From assembly GCF_020740795.1 (NCBI RefSeq), contig NC_067282.1:169228274-169292273 (forward strand): DNA of 64,000 nucleotides. The letters are read 5' to 3'. The position numbers and the translations under genes were made by a program. The notes under the pieces are model-generated. The model saw only the letters and a list, made by a program, of their open reading frames with translations, was not told the DNA's origin and did no database searches. This DNA is from Apus apus (taxonomy: Eukaryota; Chordata; Aves; Apodiformes; Apodidae). Shown piece after piece: positions 1-12,121 of this stretch (the first letter of the stretch is position 1; each line of letters opens with the position of its first letter).

Positions 1-2279
1 AATCGCTGCTCCTGGACTCCCTGCTGTTGTGCCACCGTGTTGTCGATTAAAACCCGTGAGCAGGAGGTACGATCGCAGGCGATGCGCTCCTCTCAGTATA
101 AAAAATTGGTAACCGCTCTCCTAGCAGCTTTGCAAATGTGTGAGGCCACATCCAGGCCTTGTTCCGTCGCTGCTTCCCTCTGCCCAAAAAGCCTGTGACC
201 TGGTCATGTGAAAAAAAAGTTGGTTTGTACGCTGGTTGTATGCATAGTTCCACAAGAATTAATTCCAGCAGCTTCTCTGCCTCTTGCTGCCAGATACAAA
301 GTGTCTTGGGGTATATGCAAAGCTTTTTTGTTCTAGACTCAAACTGGCCAAAGACAAATACCTATCCCAGCAGAGGTGGCAAAAAAACCCAACAAAACAG
401 GACTAAGACTCTTGCCAAACTCACACCTATCTAGGGATTTAAGTATGTCAAGACCTAATTAGTATTTTTCTGGAGTTCTCTGGGCTTTTTGCTTTGTTTT
501 CTTCAGTTAGATCTGTCACCCCCCTAACCTTGTTCTGAAAACTAGAATAAGAATTGAATTTTAACATAATCAGTTCGCAGAGTTATGTAAAAAGTGTTGG
601 TTAAGGCTAATAACCCAATTAAAACTATGTTAACTATTTTTATCTCAGAATCAGAGCTTTCATAAAGACTTTCACTGAACTAACGATTCGTTTAAATCGA
701 CATTTGGTGCTACTGTGGCATGACCTGGGGCAGGGGGGGTAAAGATTTGAAAGTGCCTCGGCCAGTTGTCTGAGCTATGACCTTAGGAAGATCAGATGCT
801 CACAGAAAAACTTGCTACAGCAAACCTGTAAGTTTGGTTTAAGGAGCTTCTGACTCTTGCTAAGCTAAGATTTACAACATGTAAAAGGAGCAAGGCCAGA
901 ACAGGAAGAGCTCAGCAGAAGCGCTGATTGTGGGTTCCTACCTCTCGCAGCTGCACAGCACCCTCATCTCCTCTGCCAATGGCAGTTCCTAAGGTCACAC
1001 ACAATATTAAGTTTAGTGAGTGAAGGAGAAAAGAAACAGTGCCTCACTTTAATCTTTTCATCAACGTGTATGCTTTGTAAATCACCTCATCTCTTTCCCT
1101 GTCAATAATAATTGGTCAAGACAAAGAATTCAATACTTTGAGGCTTAAGTTCAGTCAAACCAGCCACTTAAGCCTCTGAGCAGATAGGAGTTTGAAGTTG
1201 GAAGGGAAACAGAGACTCTTCACAAAATCGAACTCTTCAGGTGCTCCCAGCTGAGTATTAATAGATGTATTATTGTGTAGGAAATTTAACAAGGCCAGTT
1301 TATATCGTTATTGCAAATCTTGGTACCACACACACTGCCTGGGATGCTGGCTCCTTCATGCCACCTATTTAGACCTGGCTTCAAATTTTATTTCAGAACA
1401 AAGCACCATCAGGTCAAGAATGCAAGGCATATGCATATATATTGGTACCACATCAGTTGCATTATCTTTAAGTTATAATACTGCTAGCTATCTGTTAGTA
1501 TGGAAATGTTAAGTTTAATGGACTGCTAAGCAGCCATTCCCATTAGGAAAGCTGCAAAACTGCTGGCCAGGGATATGAAAACCCTCTTGAGAATCGAGTT
1601 TTGAAGATGTCAGTTACCTAACCAACACTGTGCAAGGACCACGTTAATATTTCTTAAGAGGTTCCAAAGACAAAACATCTGACGTTTCTAGTGCTTTGTT
1701 GACTTGTTGGACAGAAACATATTTATTGAAATTATGCCCTAAAACAGTGACTTGGGGGAGAGAAAAGAGGAAACACTGAATTTTGATAAATCACCACTGT
1801 ATTTCATAGTCTCCAGAAAAAACTGAAAAGGTTATCTGACAGGACTTCAACCTTCTATTTTCTTACTACTTTCTTTCTGAATTTATCAGTACTCTGCCAG
1901 CAAAGTTCATTTGGGTTTTGTGAAATCTTGTAATTTAATAACTGAGAAAGGAGCACATTCACGTGGCTGGAATGTGATTCACTAGCCAGTAGTTGATAGT
2001 AACAGTGCTACCAGAATTTAAAAAAAAGTCTACATACGTGAGAAAGATGTGACAGAACAGTAATGGAAATGAAACAAGAGCTTGGAGAAAAATTTACAGA
2101 ATCCAGGTCATCATGTTCTGTTTTGATTTTCCCACTGTGTAATGAGTGGAACACAAGGGGGGGGGAGGGGAGGTGGGTACCTGACGCAACCATTTAAAGA
2201 AAAGCAAGAAAGTTAAACTAACGAAATCCAGAAAAGCCACACTAACACTGGGAAATACTGAAGCAACCCACAGATGATT
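1..2279. other. FRS2 3' flank, no gene recognised
   Basis: This stretch lies beyond the inferred poly(A) site of FRS2. I see no coding exon, RNA gene or clear transposon in it. Bases 1-190 carry more CpG than the following sequence, so they could be the shore of a CpG island or the edge of an LTR-type element; neither is proven. In mammals the next gene downstream of FRS2 is CCT2 in the same orientation, so its first exon may lie just outside the window at lower coordinates. A G-rich tract at about 2155-2178 lies roughly 105-130 nt downstream of the FRS2 cleavage region. Confidence 0.5.
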
Positions 2280-5200
2280 TTTCAATGTAAAATCAATAGT
2301 TTATTGCCATGCTACAATTTATTTTTTTTTCCAAATGAAGTTGGCACAGGTGAACGGGGAAAATGTTGTCATAATACATAATACATTTTTAAAATGCACA
2401 TTTGGTAAGCTTTCTCAGTAATGACAGCTTAAAACAAGTTTTTGTTGTTGGCTTGTTGTTTTGTTTTGTTTTTTTTAAAATTAACATGGAATGGCATAAA
2501 AATACACTCTTTCTGCATAGTATAATATCACTTTTTTCATACAAGAAATATGGAATGTTTGTAAAAACAAATTCATGGAACAGGGCAAATTATTTGAAAT
2601 TTTATAAACAATTTGGCAATGGTACTCCCACTGTTTAGACTTTTTATATAAAAGAAATAAAAATCTAGAAAGCTACCTTTATACAAAGTTGCTATATTTA
2701 TGCCTTTAAGTAGGAAAAAACATTTCATAATGCAAATTAGGACATACAATAATCTTACAATATCGTACAACGTAATGACAAGAAAAGAACATACAACATA
2801 AGATTTTGGCCTTTGTAGAAATGTCTATTTCTGCATTTAATAAATGCATTTGTGGCACACTGGTGACTACTGAATTCTTACTGCTACCAGCCAGCTTTCA
2901 CACTGGATGGGTACTAAGCTGTACTGTGACAGCAGGTCTGCAGTTCAGTTAAAAGACAGACTAGTTTTCAGGAGACAAAAGGTGAAGCTGCAAGGAAGCG
3001 GGATGTGAAAAAGGCAACGTGCCCGCTGGTTGGGGCACCTGGACTGTGGGACACTGTACAACACTCTCCTGTCCTAGCAGAGCATCTCTTATACATTCAG
3101 TTCTGAAGTACCAAAGTCTTACAAATGAGAACATCTGTACTGGAGATTTGGCAACATTTCAGGGAAAATACAAAGTTAGTACCAAATATATAATATATTA
3201 TATATAAAATGTGGGTGTATGATATATACACATATATTCTAATGCAAAAAAACTGCATTAATATGGAGTTAAACTTGCTGACATCCATTCCTAAATAACA
3301 TAACCATTAAAAAACAGGTGTAATCCTGATCTTTCACACACTTTAGAATCACTTCCTCTTTCATACATAATAGTTAAAGCAATATATATGCAAGTATGAC
3401 TAAGAAATCAAAATTCACATAATAATCTGAACTCTGACCACAACAAATAGGATTTTTTTTTTTTCAGTACATGTAATTAAATATATTTATATTTTTACAG
3501 TATTTTTAGACCATTCCTGAAGAACTTGACCAACCAGCTCCTCAGGTGTAACAGAGCTGTTACATCAGCAGAACTTGATCTTGTAGGCACACATCCAGTG
3601 TCCCTCAAGGCCAACACAAATCATTTGTTTGGCTTCAAAGGACGCTACATGAGGCCCAAACAAGCTCCGGAAGGATAACCCTGCTAACAAGGAAGATTCC
3701 CTGATGACATCAAAACTCCTACTTCAGACTTCCTTTCCTACTGTCCAAGGAAAAGGACTAGACCAAAAGACACATGGACTCTGGGTTGCTGGCAGGTGGC
3801 GTTGGGAATGCCCGTGCTGGCAAGGCCAGCCTGAGGGCACCTTCTGTTCCAAGGCTTCCCCTGCAGAGCAGAGGAGCTGCCCCTCCAGACTCATCGCTGG
3901 GCCATTCGCTCGCCCCGGGGGACCCCAGGGCATCCTCTACTTTGCAAACACAGAGGAAGACGGGCCCTGTTCTGAAGGGCTCAAGCCTATTTCTTAAGCA
4001 TATTTTTAACATAATCTTTGTATATACACATTTTTGCTACATAAAATAGAATTACACCAAAGTAATGGATATAGCAGAAAATGTTGTCACAATATATGTA
4101 TATTACTGCACTAAATAATTAACTAAAACTGCAAGAAAAATTTTGAAATGCCCTTTGTAATATATAAAAAAATATAGAAATGTCCGACACTTGTTTCATC
4201 AACTTTTAAAGTAATTTTATCTCTTGCATTCTATCTGTACACCTACACATTTCCAAACAAAATACTGCGTTAATCTGGAGTAAACACTGTGTTAGAATAA
4301 TATCCTCATAAGACATTTAACAGACTTCGTCACATACCTTACAGCACAGTATCACAAGAAATAATGTACACATGGTCAGAGTTACAGCTGCTAAGTTGTT
4401 GGTTTTTTTCTTATTCACTTACGTTATCCAAAAGAGGAAGTAATTCCTAAAGATTGCAAAAGAACCTTAACTCAAGACTTCCTTTATTTTTTGTGTATGC
4501 TCTGTAAGAAGGACATCAGCAACCCTGACTCCATCTTAACGCAGTTTTTTGTGGATTTTTTTTTTCTTTTTTGGAGCGTATATGAATTTAAAATAAAGAT
4601 ATCATAAATGAACTTATGTTTATATTAAGTAAATACTGTCAAATATAAATGCCTGAATTGCTACCTCAAGGAAAAGATGGGAAAGGTCTTATAATTAAAT
4701 TCAAAATAATACCTAATTCTATCAAACTCAAGAATCCAACTTCTTTAGGGGAAATAGGAGAATTTCAGAGTTAAGTCCACTATTAGTTCCTACTAAATCA
4801 GCTTCATCTTATTTGCAGCCATTAAATAAATTAGTACAGTGCAGAAACGGAATTTCACCATTGATCCCACCTTACATGAAGAGGAAAATACTGCTTAGAA
4901 ATAGAGATCCAGATCAGATACATCATTATATGCTCAAAGTAGTAACTGACATTAATCACAACTTGCATTTTCACTTCACTGACAGCGAGTGCACTCTCCT
5001 GACTCTGTCTCATTCAGAAGTGGTCAAATACGAACCAAAAACAAGGATAGTCAGATTTTGAGCCAATATACGCTGTTAAAAACAACCAGCAAAATCAACT
5101 GCTGGTCTGCCACCTGCAAAAGTGCAGCCTTGTTTTGACATAGCTTTGGACTTCATACAGCTCACACCCTTGTGGGGCCCTTTTTACACCCAAGCCCTAG

Positions 5201-8200
5201 CCAGAGGTGTAAGCACACATACAAATACCCAAACATCTGGGAAATCAAGCAGATTATGATATGAAATGTCTATCTGAAAACATAAGATTTCTATAAAAGT
5301 TCCATAGATTTTAATAGGAACAAGAACAGTGCTTCAATGCACTTGATTACATTCAACTCCTGTCATAGGCAAAATGTACTTACCAGGAGAAACAAAAAAT
5401 GTTCTAATTAGAGAGTTAAGCTTGTCAGAAGGGTCTTTTTTGTGTTGTTTTATAAAGTCACCAGGAAACACCACAAAATTAAAAAGAAATTGGTCCTCCT
5501 CTTGACATCAATTTGAGAAAAACAACATTTTGCTGATATAAACACTGGATTCTATTTTCAAGAACTCTAATTCTAGTACAACCTTTATTATGTACTTTTG
5601 GTCGCCATTCCATCTGTTTTATAAACTCAGTTTCCTTGTTCAAAAGATACACTGATGTATGTCTTTCCCAAATCATTGTGTTAATGAAATATCTACAGTT
5701 CAAGGCTTTCCCTTGTCAAATGTGCTTGAAGTGTAACAGCCAATTGCATGTTATGAATTAAAAGTAGAACTCACTGAATGCTGCCATTTTTGCAGGACCT
5801 AGTTTATGTAAACTTCATGTCTCAAATAAAGAAAATGGTTACATATTTGTAGTTTCTTATTCTGTACACCTGTGGGCCAAAATAAATACAATATAAATGT
5901 TGTAGAGACATTTCAGCTGAAAACTGAATCCTAGATTACAGACATTAAACCTAACATCACAGCCTTTAAAGAGACTGAATTGGAAAAAATATTTACCAAG
6001 TCTCAAAGGGTAAAGTGCATTGCAACTACATCTACTTCAAGGGGCAGAAAATAAGGAATGCTATAGATGAGTAGCATGTGTAACAGGGCTTACCCAGTAT
6101 GTTTGCAGCATACACAAAACGAGAAAGCATTATCCCACCTGTAAAGTGTAAAAAAGAAATAGCTCTGGAAAATATGTCATCAGACTTGTTAATATAATTA
6201 AGGCTACAGAAAGTTGAAATCATCTCAATATATGTTTTAAATTCTGGGGACCAAAGCTAAGAAAACACCCCCTATGAAGTACTGTGAAACTTGCAAGAAC
6301 ATAAAAAAATTACTCAGACTACCCCTTGTATCTGAGACTATTCAGGATAAACACATAGGACAGTGCACTGGAACTATGGAGAGATATGGCTGGTTGTAAT
6401 TTTGGCAGGTCACTTAGAATCTACCTGAAGCCTCCATTTCCCTATTTGTCAATTAAGACTATTACTTCCCTCTCTCACAGGTGTAAGGGTCCAATCAATT
6501 AGTATTTCTGAAACACCCATATTCTACAGATAAGGACCAAATATTTCTAGGCAGCTAGCTAGATCAAACATGTTTGCCTCAAAACACATGCTGAAGGCAT
6601 TTGTTCAGTTCACAAATTTAAATGAGCTATAAGCTAAGAACAAGAATCACACCATTATCATGAACCCAGCAAGTATTTGCAATACCTGGCAGTTTCTCTT
6701 CAATACAGACCAAGACTGGTCCATATGGTAAGGTGAGGCAGTAGCAAAGATGTGAAGGAACACTAACACCGCAGACCTGTAAAATGTCTAGCTCTAGACA
6801 GTCATTACCTTCATGAGTACCAAGGTTTCCCCACAAGTCAACGGGTCTAGCACAAGAGTATGCACAGGTTGACAGTGAAATGATTAATGAGAGGTTTTTT
6901 TAGGTTCCTCATAATGGTCTCAATGACTCTCATCTTTTACTCCTGCAAATGATGTTCTTTGTGCATCTGGTATTTCAGTACCATACAGTCTGAAATGAAA
7001 GTCAGAGTGAAAAGGTTGCCTGATATCCCTTACTGCAAGATGCATGTATTTCAGGTGTTACCACTATGAAACTGTGAAATGGCCAATGAAGAAGTTAACA
7101 TAGAAAGAGGAACACAATCCAATTTAAAAGACTGAGAATAACTGTAGTTTGTTTTTTTAAAACTTCAAATATTGCATGAAGACCCTAATTCTTTTTCAGA
7201 TCTCCAAATGGCTTTTCTTGCATGTTTTTCCTCACTCACAGTTCAAGGGTTATTTCACATCAAACCAGTTCACACAAGTGTCAGTTCCTTTGCAATCACA
7301 GGCTCAAGAGTAATCTCTTCTGCTGCTAGTACCAAGGTGCACTTGCAATACTGCCAGAATTCTAAAATTATTCAGAGTATTTAAAAAAACAAAAAACAAA
7401 CAAACAAAAAACCCCAAACAACCCCAAACTTCTGCCAAGGGTGCATCTGGCATATTCAACAAACAACATTCTGCCTGCGTGTACCTGTAACACTGAGCAG
7501 CCATCATTGTAACCAAGTTCACCAACTGCAAAAGGAAAAGAAGTATGCTTGTAGATAACACTAGCTTCAGATAATTAAATACGTATCTTTCTAAATTATC
7601 CTGTCCACTATGGATGCACATTGCTAGAATGTACAATTTTCAATAAAGAACCAGTACCCTGCCTCCCGTGTAACCTGTGTCTGATGCTTTAGAGGAAGAC
7701 AGTAACTGCAGACTAAACCTTTCCAGTTGTGCAATAATGCATGCTGCTGGAGAGCTGGGATATTTCTGTCAGGCCTAAAAAAATAGAACACTGAACAAAG
7801 ACAAGCATTTGACCTTCAGGAGTCTTTCTTTTGTCAAATGCAGAGAGTAAGACAAACACATAAATGACCCTGAACAATAATTAAAGCTATGTACAAAATT
7901 CTGACTTTTAAAACAAGACATTATGGAACAGATAAAAAAGAAACACACAAATGCAAAGAAAGGAAGGCACACTGAACTAAGAAATGACAAGAGAGCCTTA
8001 ATTCATACAGCCAACCTGTGAATTCCTTCACAAAAAAAACCCCCACAACTCTAATGAGATTAAAATTCTGTCAGGTTTCACAGGGAATTGATATGCCACT
8101 TGGAATTCATTTCCAGTGGAAGCAGCTTAAGGCTGGGTTTAGATGTGTTTATAGCTCTGATAACAAACTTCGATGTGACCTCTTAAACATCACACAAGTT

Positions 8201-8785
8201 AAGAAAACTATTAGGAATCAAAGGCCTTCTTGCCCATGTGGTCCTAAAAAAACCCCAAACAGACAAAAAAACGTGTGGTGGTTATATCTTTTGAGATGAA
8301 CCAAGATATCTTGTGTATGTCAAACTGAGTGAATTAATGCATTACATACATTTCATTCTGGAGGAGCCACTTCAACGAGGAATAAACATAAGATAGGAAT
8401 CTTGAAAGATTAGGTTTACCTGCTAATAATGCACATATCAAGAGGCTTTAAAAAGTGTTATAAATGCCATCAATGAGTATAGGCACCAGACCAGAATATT
8501 TATAAATTCAACACTGGCATATCACTCAGACTCTAATCAATTTAAAGAGGCACTGTGAAAGGTGGTGATGCTGCTATGCAGTAATGACTACTACTGTAGA
8601 ATGAAAGTGTTACCTAAATGAATACTTGCTCTACATTAATTCCCTTTAGTTAGACAAGTACATGAAGTATGCAGAAAAATTTCTATTAGTCTATAAAAGG
8701 CGTTAGTGTTAAGAAATGCAAGGTATTTGCATCTTCAATTTTATAAACTTCACAAAAGGTGCAAATGATTTAATGCTTCCCAGGC
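2280..8785 (-). other. FRS2: FRS2 3' untranslated region (inferred)
   Basis: AT-rich, TE-poor sequence follows the FRS2 stop codon without recognisable interruption. It ends at two AATAAA hexamers on the minus strand (plus-strand TTTATT at 2318-2323 and 2300-2305), with GU-rich sequence just downstream (around 2237-2275). That is a normal poly(A) site layout, placing cleavage near 2284. Possible proximal signals lie at 5584-5589 and 4483-4488, so shorter isoforms are likely. FRS2 mRNAs in mammals also have multi-kilobase 3' UTRs. Pumilio-type sites occur at 7888-7895, 4021-4028 and 3223-3230. A GC-rich patch at about 3725-3985 stands out. The extent is inferred from signals; RNA data would settle it. 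Confidence 0.6.
2300..2323 (-). promoter_or_regulatory. FRS2: Tandem poly(A) signals, distal FRS2 end
   Basis: Two AATAAA hexamers 18 nt apart on the minus strand (plus TTTATT at 2318-2323 and 2300-2305). GU-rich segments lie about 15-50 nt further downstream, including a GTGTTAGTGTGG run (plus-strand complement around 2237-2251). The arrangement fits a strong cleavage site near 2280-2290. It is the last good signal before the sequence character changes. Confidence 0.55.
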
Positions 8786-9736
8786 TCACATAGGCACGTC
8801 TGTACTGTTATGTCTAGTTTTCCTAGAAGTACCATCATCTCGGGGCAGTGCTTTTTGCAAACTTGACATAGCAGCAGTTCTTTCGATGTCTATCACAGCA
8901 TACAGCTCTGTGCGCCTGGTTGGAGTTTGCGGAAGTGGAGTGGTGGGGGTTTTTGGAGTCTGAGGGTTGTCGGAGTCACTACCACCTTCCAAGTCAACCT
9001 GTATATAGTTGAGCTGCCTGTGTTCTAAACTTGGACGCCTAATGTCAAAGTTAAAGACTGTTGGGGTACAGTCCCGACGTCGTGTAAATTCTACTTTATG
9101 AGCACTTGCTGGTACCGTTACATTCTCTGTATTGACATAATTATGCATTGGATCTAGGTTATTGTGGTAGCCATTCAGAGATGGGGTCTTTGGTCCTAAA
9201 CTGTCATCTTCATCTCTACTCAGCTTGTGGGCTTCCCAAACAGGAGGCAAGGATGGCAAGTTCTCATAGTTCAACAGCGCAGTTCTCCTCTGAGCAGAGT
9301 TGTTAATGTTCTGGGTATCTGAGGTACTGATTGATGTCAAACGACCTCTCCTGACCCCTGAGGCACTAGGGATTGATAACCTATTTATATTTTCATACAC
9401 CAATTTATTACCAGATGGTGTTTCTCTACGTTCATCACTGTCGTACCCAGTGTCCCATTCAGTGTTGTTTGTGCTGCTGCCGGTAACTTGGTCTCTCCCA
9501 AGTTGCTCCAGTTTCTCTCTTTCCATTAACTGCCTTTGAACAGGTGTTGGTCCTAAAACAAACTTGACTCCTTCAGGCTCCAGGAGAACCTGAGCATCTC
9601 TGTCATCAGTACACATCTGATCTTCTTTCACTTTAGTTGTTTCAGTGTTTGAAAGCTTTGATTCCAGTGGCACATGCACACTTGATCGATTTTTTCTTTC
9701 CTCTTGTACTCCAGTAGTGTTGACATAAGTGTGCAC
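8786..9736 (-). CDS. FRS2: FRS2 last coding exon (residues 193-508)
   Basis: Codes the C-terminal effector tail of FRS2, the membrane-anchored docking adaptor that links FGF and Trk receptors to GRB2/SOS and SHP2. The minus strand reads a TTTTAG acceptor then GTG CAC ACT TAT, giving V193-H-T-Y196, and runs 316 codons to TGA at 8786-8788. GTG here is an internal valine codon, not a start. GRB2-type NYxN-like sites are visible: Y196 (TYVN), Y306 (VYENI), Y349 (NYENL) and Y392 (NYVN). SHP2-type sites are Y436 (LNYIQVDL) and Y471 (ELYAVIDI). A cluster of Thr-Pro ERK-type sites lies at about 452-464 (PQTPKTPTTPLPQTP). Residues 215-242 look the least conserved from memory of mammalian FRS2. Position 409 is Phe, where I recall Tyr in human. 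The exon is intact. Confidence 0.97.
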   Translation of the reverse strand: MHTYVNTTGVQEERKNRSSVHVPLESKLSNTETTKVKEDQMCTDDRDAQVLLEPEGVKFVLGPTPVQRQLMEREKLEQLGRDQVTGSSTNNTEWDTGYDSDERRETPSGNKLVYENINRLSIPSASGVRRGRLTSISTSDTQNINNSAQRRTALLNYENLPSLPPVWEAHKLSRDEDDSLGPKTPSLNGYHNNLDPMHNYVNTENVTVPASAHKVEFTRRRDCTPTVFNFDIRRPSLEHRQLNYIQVDLEGGSDSDNPQTPKTPTTPLPQTPTRRTELYAVIDIERTAAMSSLQKALPRDDGTSRKTRHNSTDVPM

Positions 9737-11957
9737 CTAAAAGGGAGCAAAAATAAAGGTAAATTCAAATGTTTTTGCACTTTTCCCCCTTCTAAATTTC
9801 TTTCTTTCTGAACTCCCCACTTTTTAAAAATCAAAGTACCTGAAAACCCAATCTCATTATAGCAGCTGTTTAAGAGCAAAGGTAATCTCTTTCACATTTT
9901 GCTGAACTGTGCTCAGTTTTGGTTGTTTTCCCTGAAATTGTTGTTGGTTTTGTTAACATTAAATAAAATTAGAGGTAGTCAAGGCAGACAAAATAATGCA
10001 ATTTACATCCTACATTAATAATTGTTTGGATTTGATGTTTTATTCCCAGTTGTGCTCTAGTTACAGCTTTTTATGTTCTATTCCAGCTCTGCTCTCATCA
10101 GGGCAGCCCCGGGCTGCTCCAACTTAGCTCATTAGTTCACTTAGACAAATCAGCAAAGCAGAGCTCTCCTTTGTCATCCCTTACCATGATAGTGACCTAC
10201 AGTTCAACTGTTGCTTTGGCTAAATTTAACTTTTATTTCCACACTGACAAGGAAATTTACTGCCCATTAAAAACAAAACAACAACAAAACCCCCTCCCCA
10301 GAATCTCGCCTTGTGTACTACTTGAGCAATAAGAAAAATGGTTGGCTCTACTGGCAGAACAGTCCATTCTTTCTTCAAGAGCCAAGAGCCTCCTAATACC
10401 AGAAACTGAAACAGATAAACATATACTTCCATAAGAACTGTGGCACTCAGAATTAAAAAGGAGCAAGAATTAGACCAGATGCCAGAAAGAAAGGAAGGAA
10501 TACACCACTAGTTTATGCCTCCGAGTCCCCACAGTGGATCAACACAAAGCTGAAAGGTAAAGACTGAAGTAACGGGTTCTTTCTCTAAATTTTTATTCTG
10601 TGTCTGGATACCCAAATGGCAAAATAGTATTTTATGGCAGCAGTCATCTAGGCTTCCCAATTTCTCTGCCAAGCTGTACAAACCAAAGTGTTATTTAATC
10701 TCACTTGACTCCTAAATTGATTCTTTAAACTCATTTACTCTTCAATAACTCCAAAAGCATCACTTGGACTCTTCTGTGGGCACTCCAACCGAATCCTTTC
10801 CCCCAAGACAGTTCACTGCACTTTGCTCTAGTTACCTTCTCTCATTTCCAACACTGTATCTTGCCAAATACAAGAGTCCTCCAAAACCACATTACATTCC
10901 ATTAAACTTGACTAATATTTTCATCAGCAATCTGAATTATGAGATAGAACACACTCTTAGAAAGCTTTCAGTCTATCCCAAATCGGTAGGGTTTCCCCTG
11001 AGGCATCTCAGCAGCCTGGAGAAGTGACCTCACAGAAACCTCATGCAGTTCAGCAACAGCAAATGCAAAGTCCAGAGCCTGGCATGCAAAAACAGCCAGG
11101 CTAGACACCAACTGACTTGAAAGCAGCTTTGCAGAAAAGCATCAGGGTTCCAGGTGGATGGTGAATTGAATGTGAGTCAGTAGTGTGTCCTTACAGTAAT
11201 AAAAACAAAATGTGCATTGCTTTGTGCTTGAAGACAGACACCACTACTGTGAAGCAAATCCAGTGGAGGGCGATGATTAAGAGGGGCTGGAGCATGTGAC
11301 ATACAAGAAGCCAAGAGAGCCATCCTTGTTCAGTCTTAAGAGAAGGCCAGGAAAAAAACTAATAGCTGTTTTTAGCTATCTGGTAAGATACAGAAAAGAC
11401 AGGGCCAGACAATTTTAAGGTATGTTCAGCAAAAGACTAAGGGGCAACAGACATCAGCTTAACAGGAAAAAATCTGATTATGTATTAGGGAAGAATGCTT
11501 TGACAACAAGGGTGTTCCAACACTGGAACACATGGCTCAGAAACCCTATGGAATCCCCTTGTTTGGAGTATTCAACACATGATAGGACTAGGCTCTGTGC
11601 AGCCTCCTCTAACTTTAGAATTTGGCCTAGAGTACTCTAGATGTCCCTTTTAACCAAAATTATTCCATTATTCCTATTCCCCAAATAGAAGTCTTACATG
11701 TAAAGACATTTTTTTCAACGGGATCTCTCATTATAAAATACAATTTATCAGTCTAAAAACAATTATTGAAACTAGTCAGCTATGCTACAAAGTATCATTT
11801 TAAAGAGGGAAAGCAAATGCCTTTCTGAGGTAGTTAATATATAGTAAGAACACATTACAGCTAATACTGAAAACCACAAATGAATTCCTATAGAATAAAC
11901 GCTAGAAAAATGTGAACTAATGTAGAACCTAAATGATCTGAGGGGGAAAATACCCAC
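9737..11957 (-). other. FRS2: FRS2 intron between exons for residues 192 and 193
   Basis: Phase-0 intron of 2.2 kb, donor GTGGGT after codon Q192 and acceptor TTTTAG before V193. It contains a CR1 LINE fragment at about 10990-11690 on the opposite strand to FRS2. I see nothing else recognisable in 9737-10990 or 11690-11957. Confidence 0.9.
10990..11690 (+). mobile_element. CR1 LINE fragment, 3' half, decayed
   Basis: Plus-strand sequence with the typical CR1 order. A degraded RT/C-terminal segment around 11030-11260 contains words such as AACCTCATGCAGTTCAGCAA and CCAGTGGAGGGC. The segment ending in TTCAGTCTTAAGAGAAGGCC follows (about 11330-11350), then the block around GTTCCAACACTGGAACACATGGCT (11514-11540), and finally the 3' UTR-like AGATGTCCCTTTTAACC near 11640. 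All frames are interrupted. It is antisense to FRS2 and lies wholly inside an intron. No terminal octamers are preserved. This is my family assignment by recognition, not by alignment. Confidence 0.75.
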
Positions 11958-12121
11958 TTGCTCCTCTGCTACAAGTAACGGATGTGTTGATTCTTCACCG
12001 ACAGAGGGGAGGCGTGCACTTCCGACAGAAGGATGTCTGCTGGAAGGATGTGATGAAGCATCTCCAAAAGATGGATATCTGGGATAGCCATTAGGTAAAC
12101 TTTGTGTATTGAACCCAGGAG
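11958..12121 (-). CDS. FRS2: FRS2 coding exon (residues 138-192)
   Basis: Minus-strand exon of 164 nt between a CAG acceptor (AG at 12123-12122) and a GTGGGT donor (11957-11956). It begins by completing the split codon for T138 and then encodes 54 residues, starting PGFNTQSLPNGYPRYPSFGD and ending HPLLVAEEQ. This is the Ser/Pro-rich linker between the PTB domain and the first GRB2 site, and its last residue Q192 sits four residues before Y196. Phases 1 (5') and 0 (3') match the flanking exons. The repeated HPSSRHPSVG/RLPSVG wording is characteristic of FRS2 and is intact here. Confidence 0.96.

Noticed and set aside
1..2279. First exon of CCT2, expected downstream of FRS2 by mammalian gene order
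   Set aside because: No frame resembling the CCT2 N-terminus and no CpG island of useful size; it probably lies outside the window.
4813..5061. An 82-codon plus-strand frame antisense to the FRS2 3' UTR
   Set aside because: No recognisable domain and no transcript signals on that strand.
8786..9736. A free-standing 316-residue gene starting at GTG
   Set aside because: The first codon is preceded by a TTTTAG splice acceptor and the protein joins in frame to four upstream exons; it is the last exon of FRS2.
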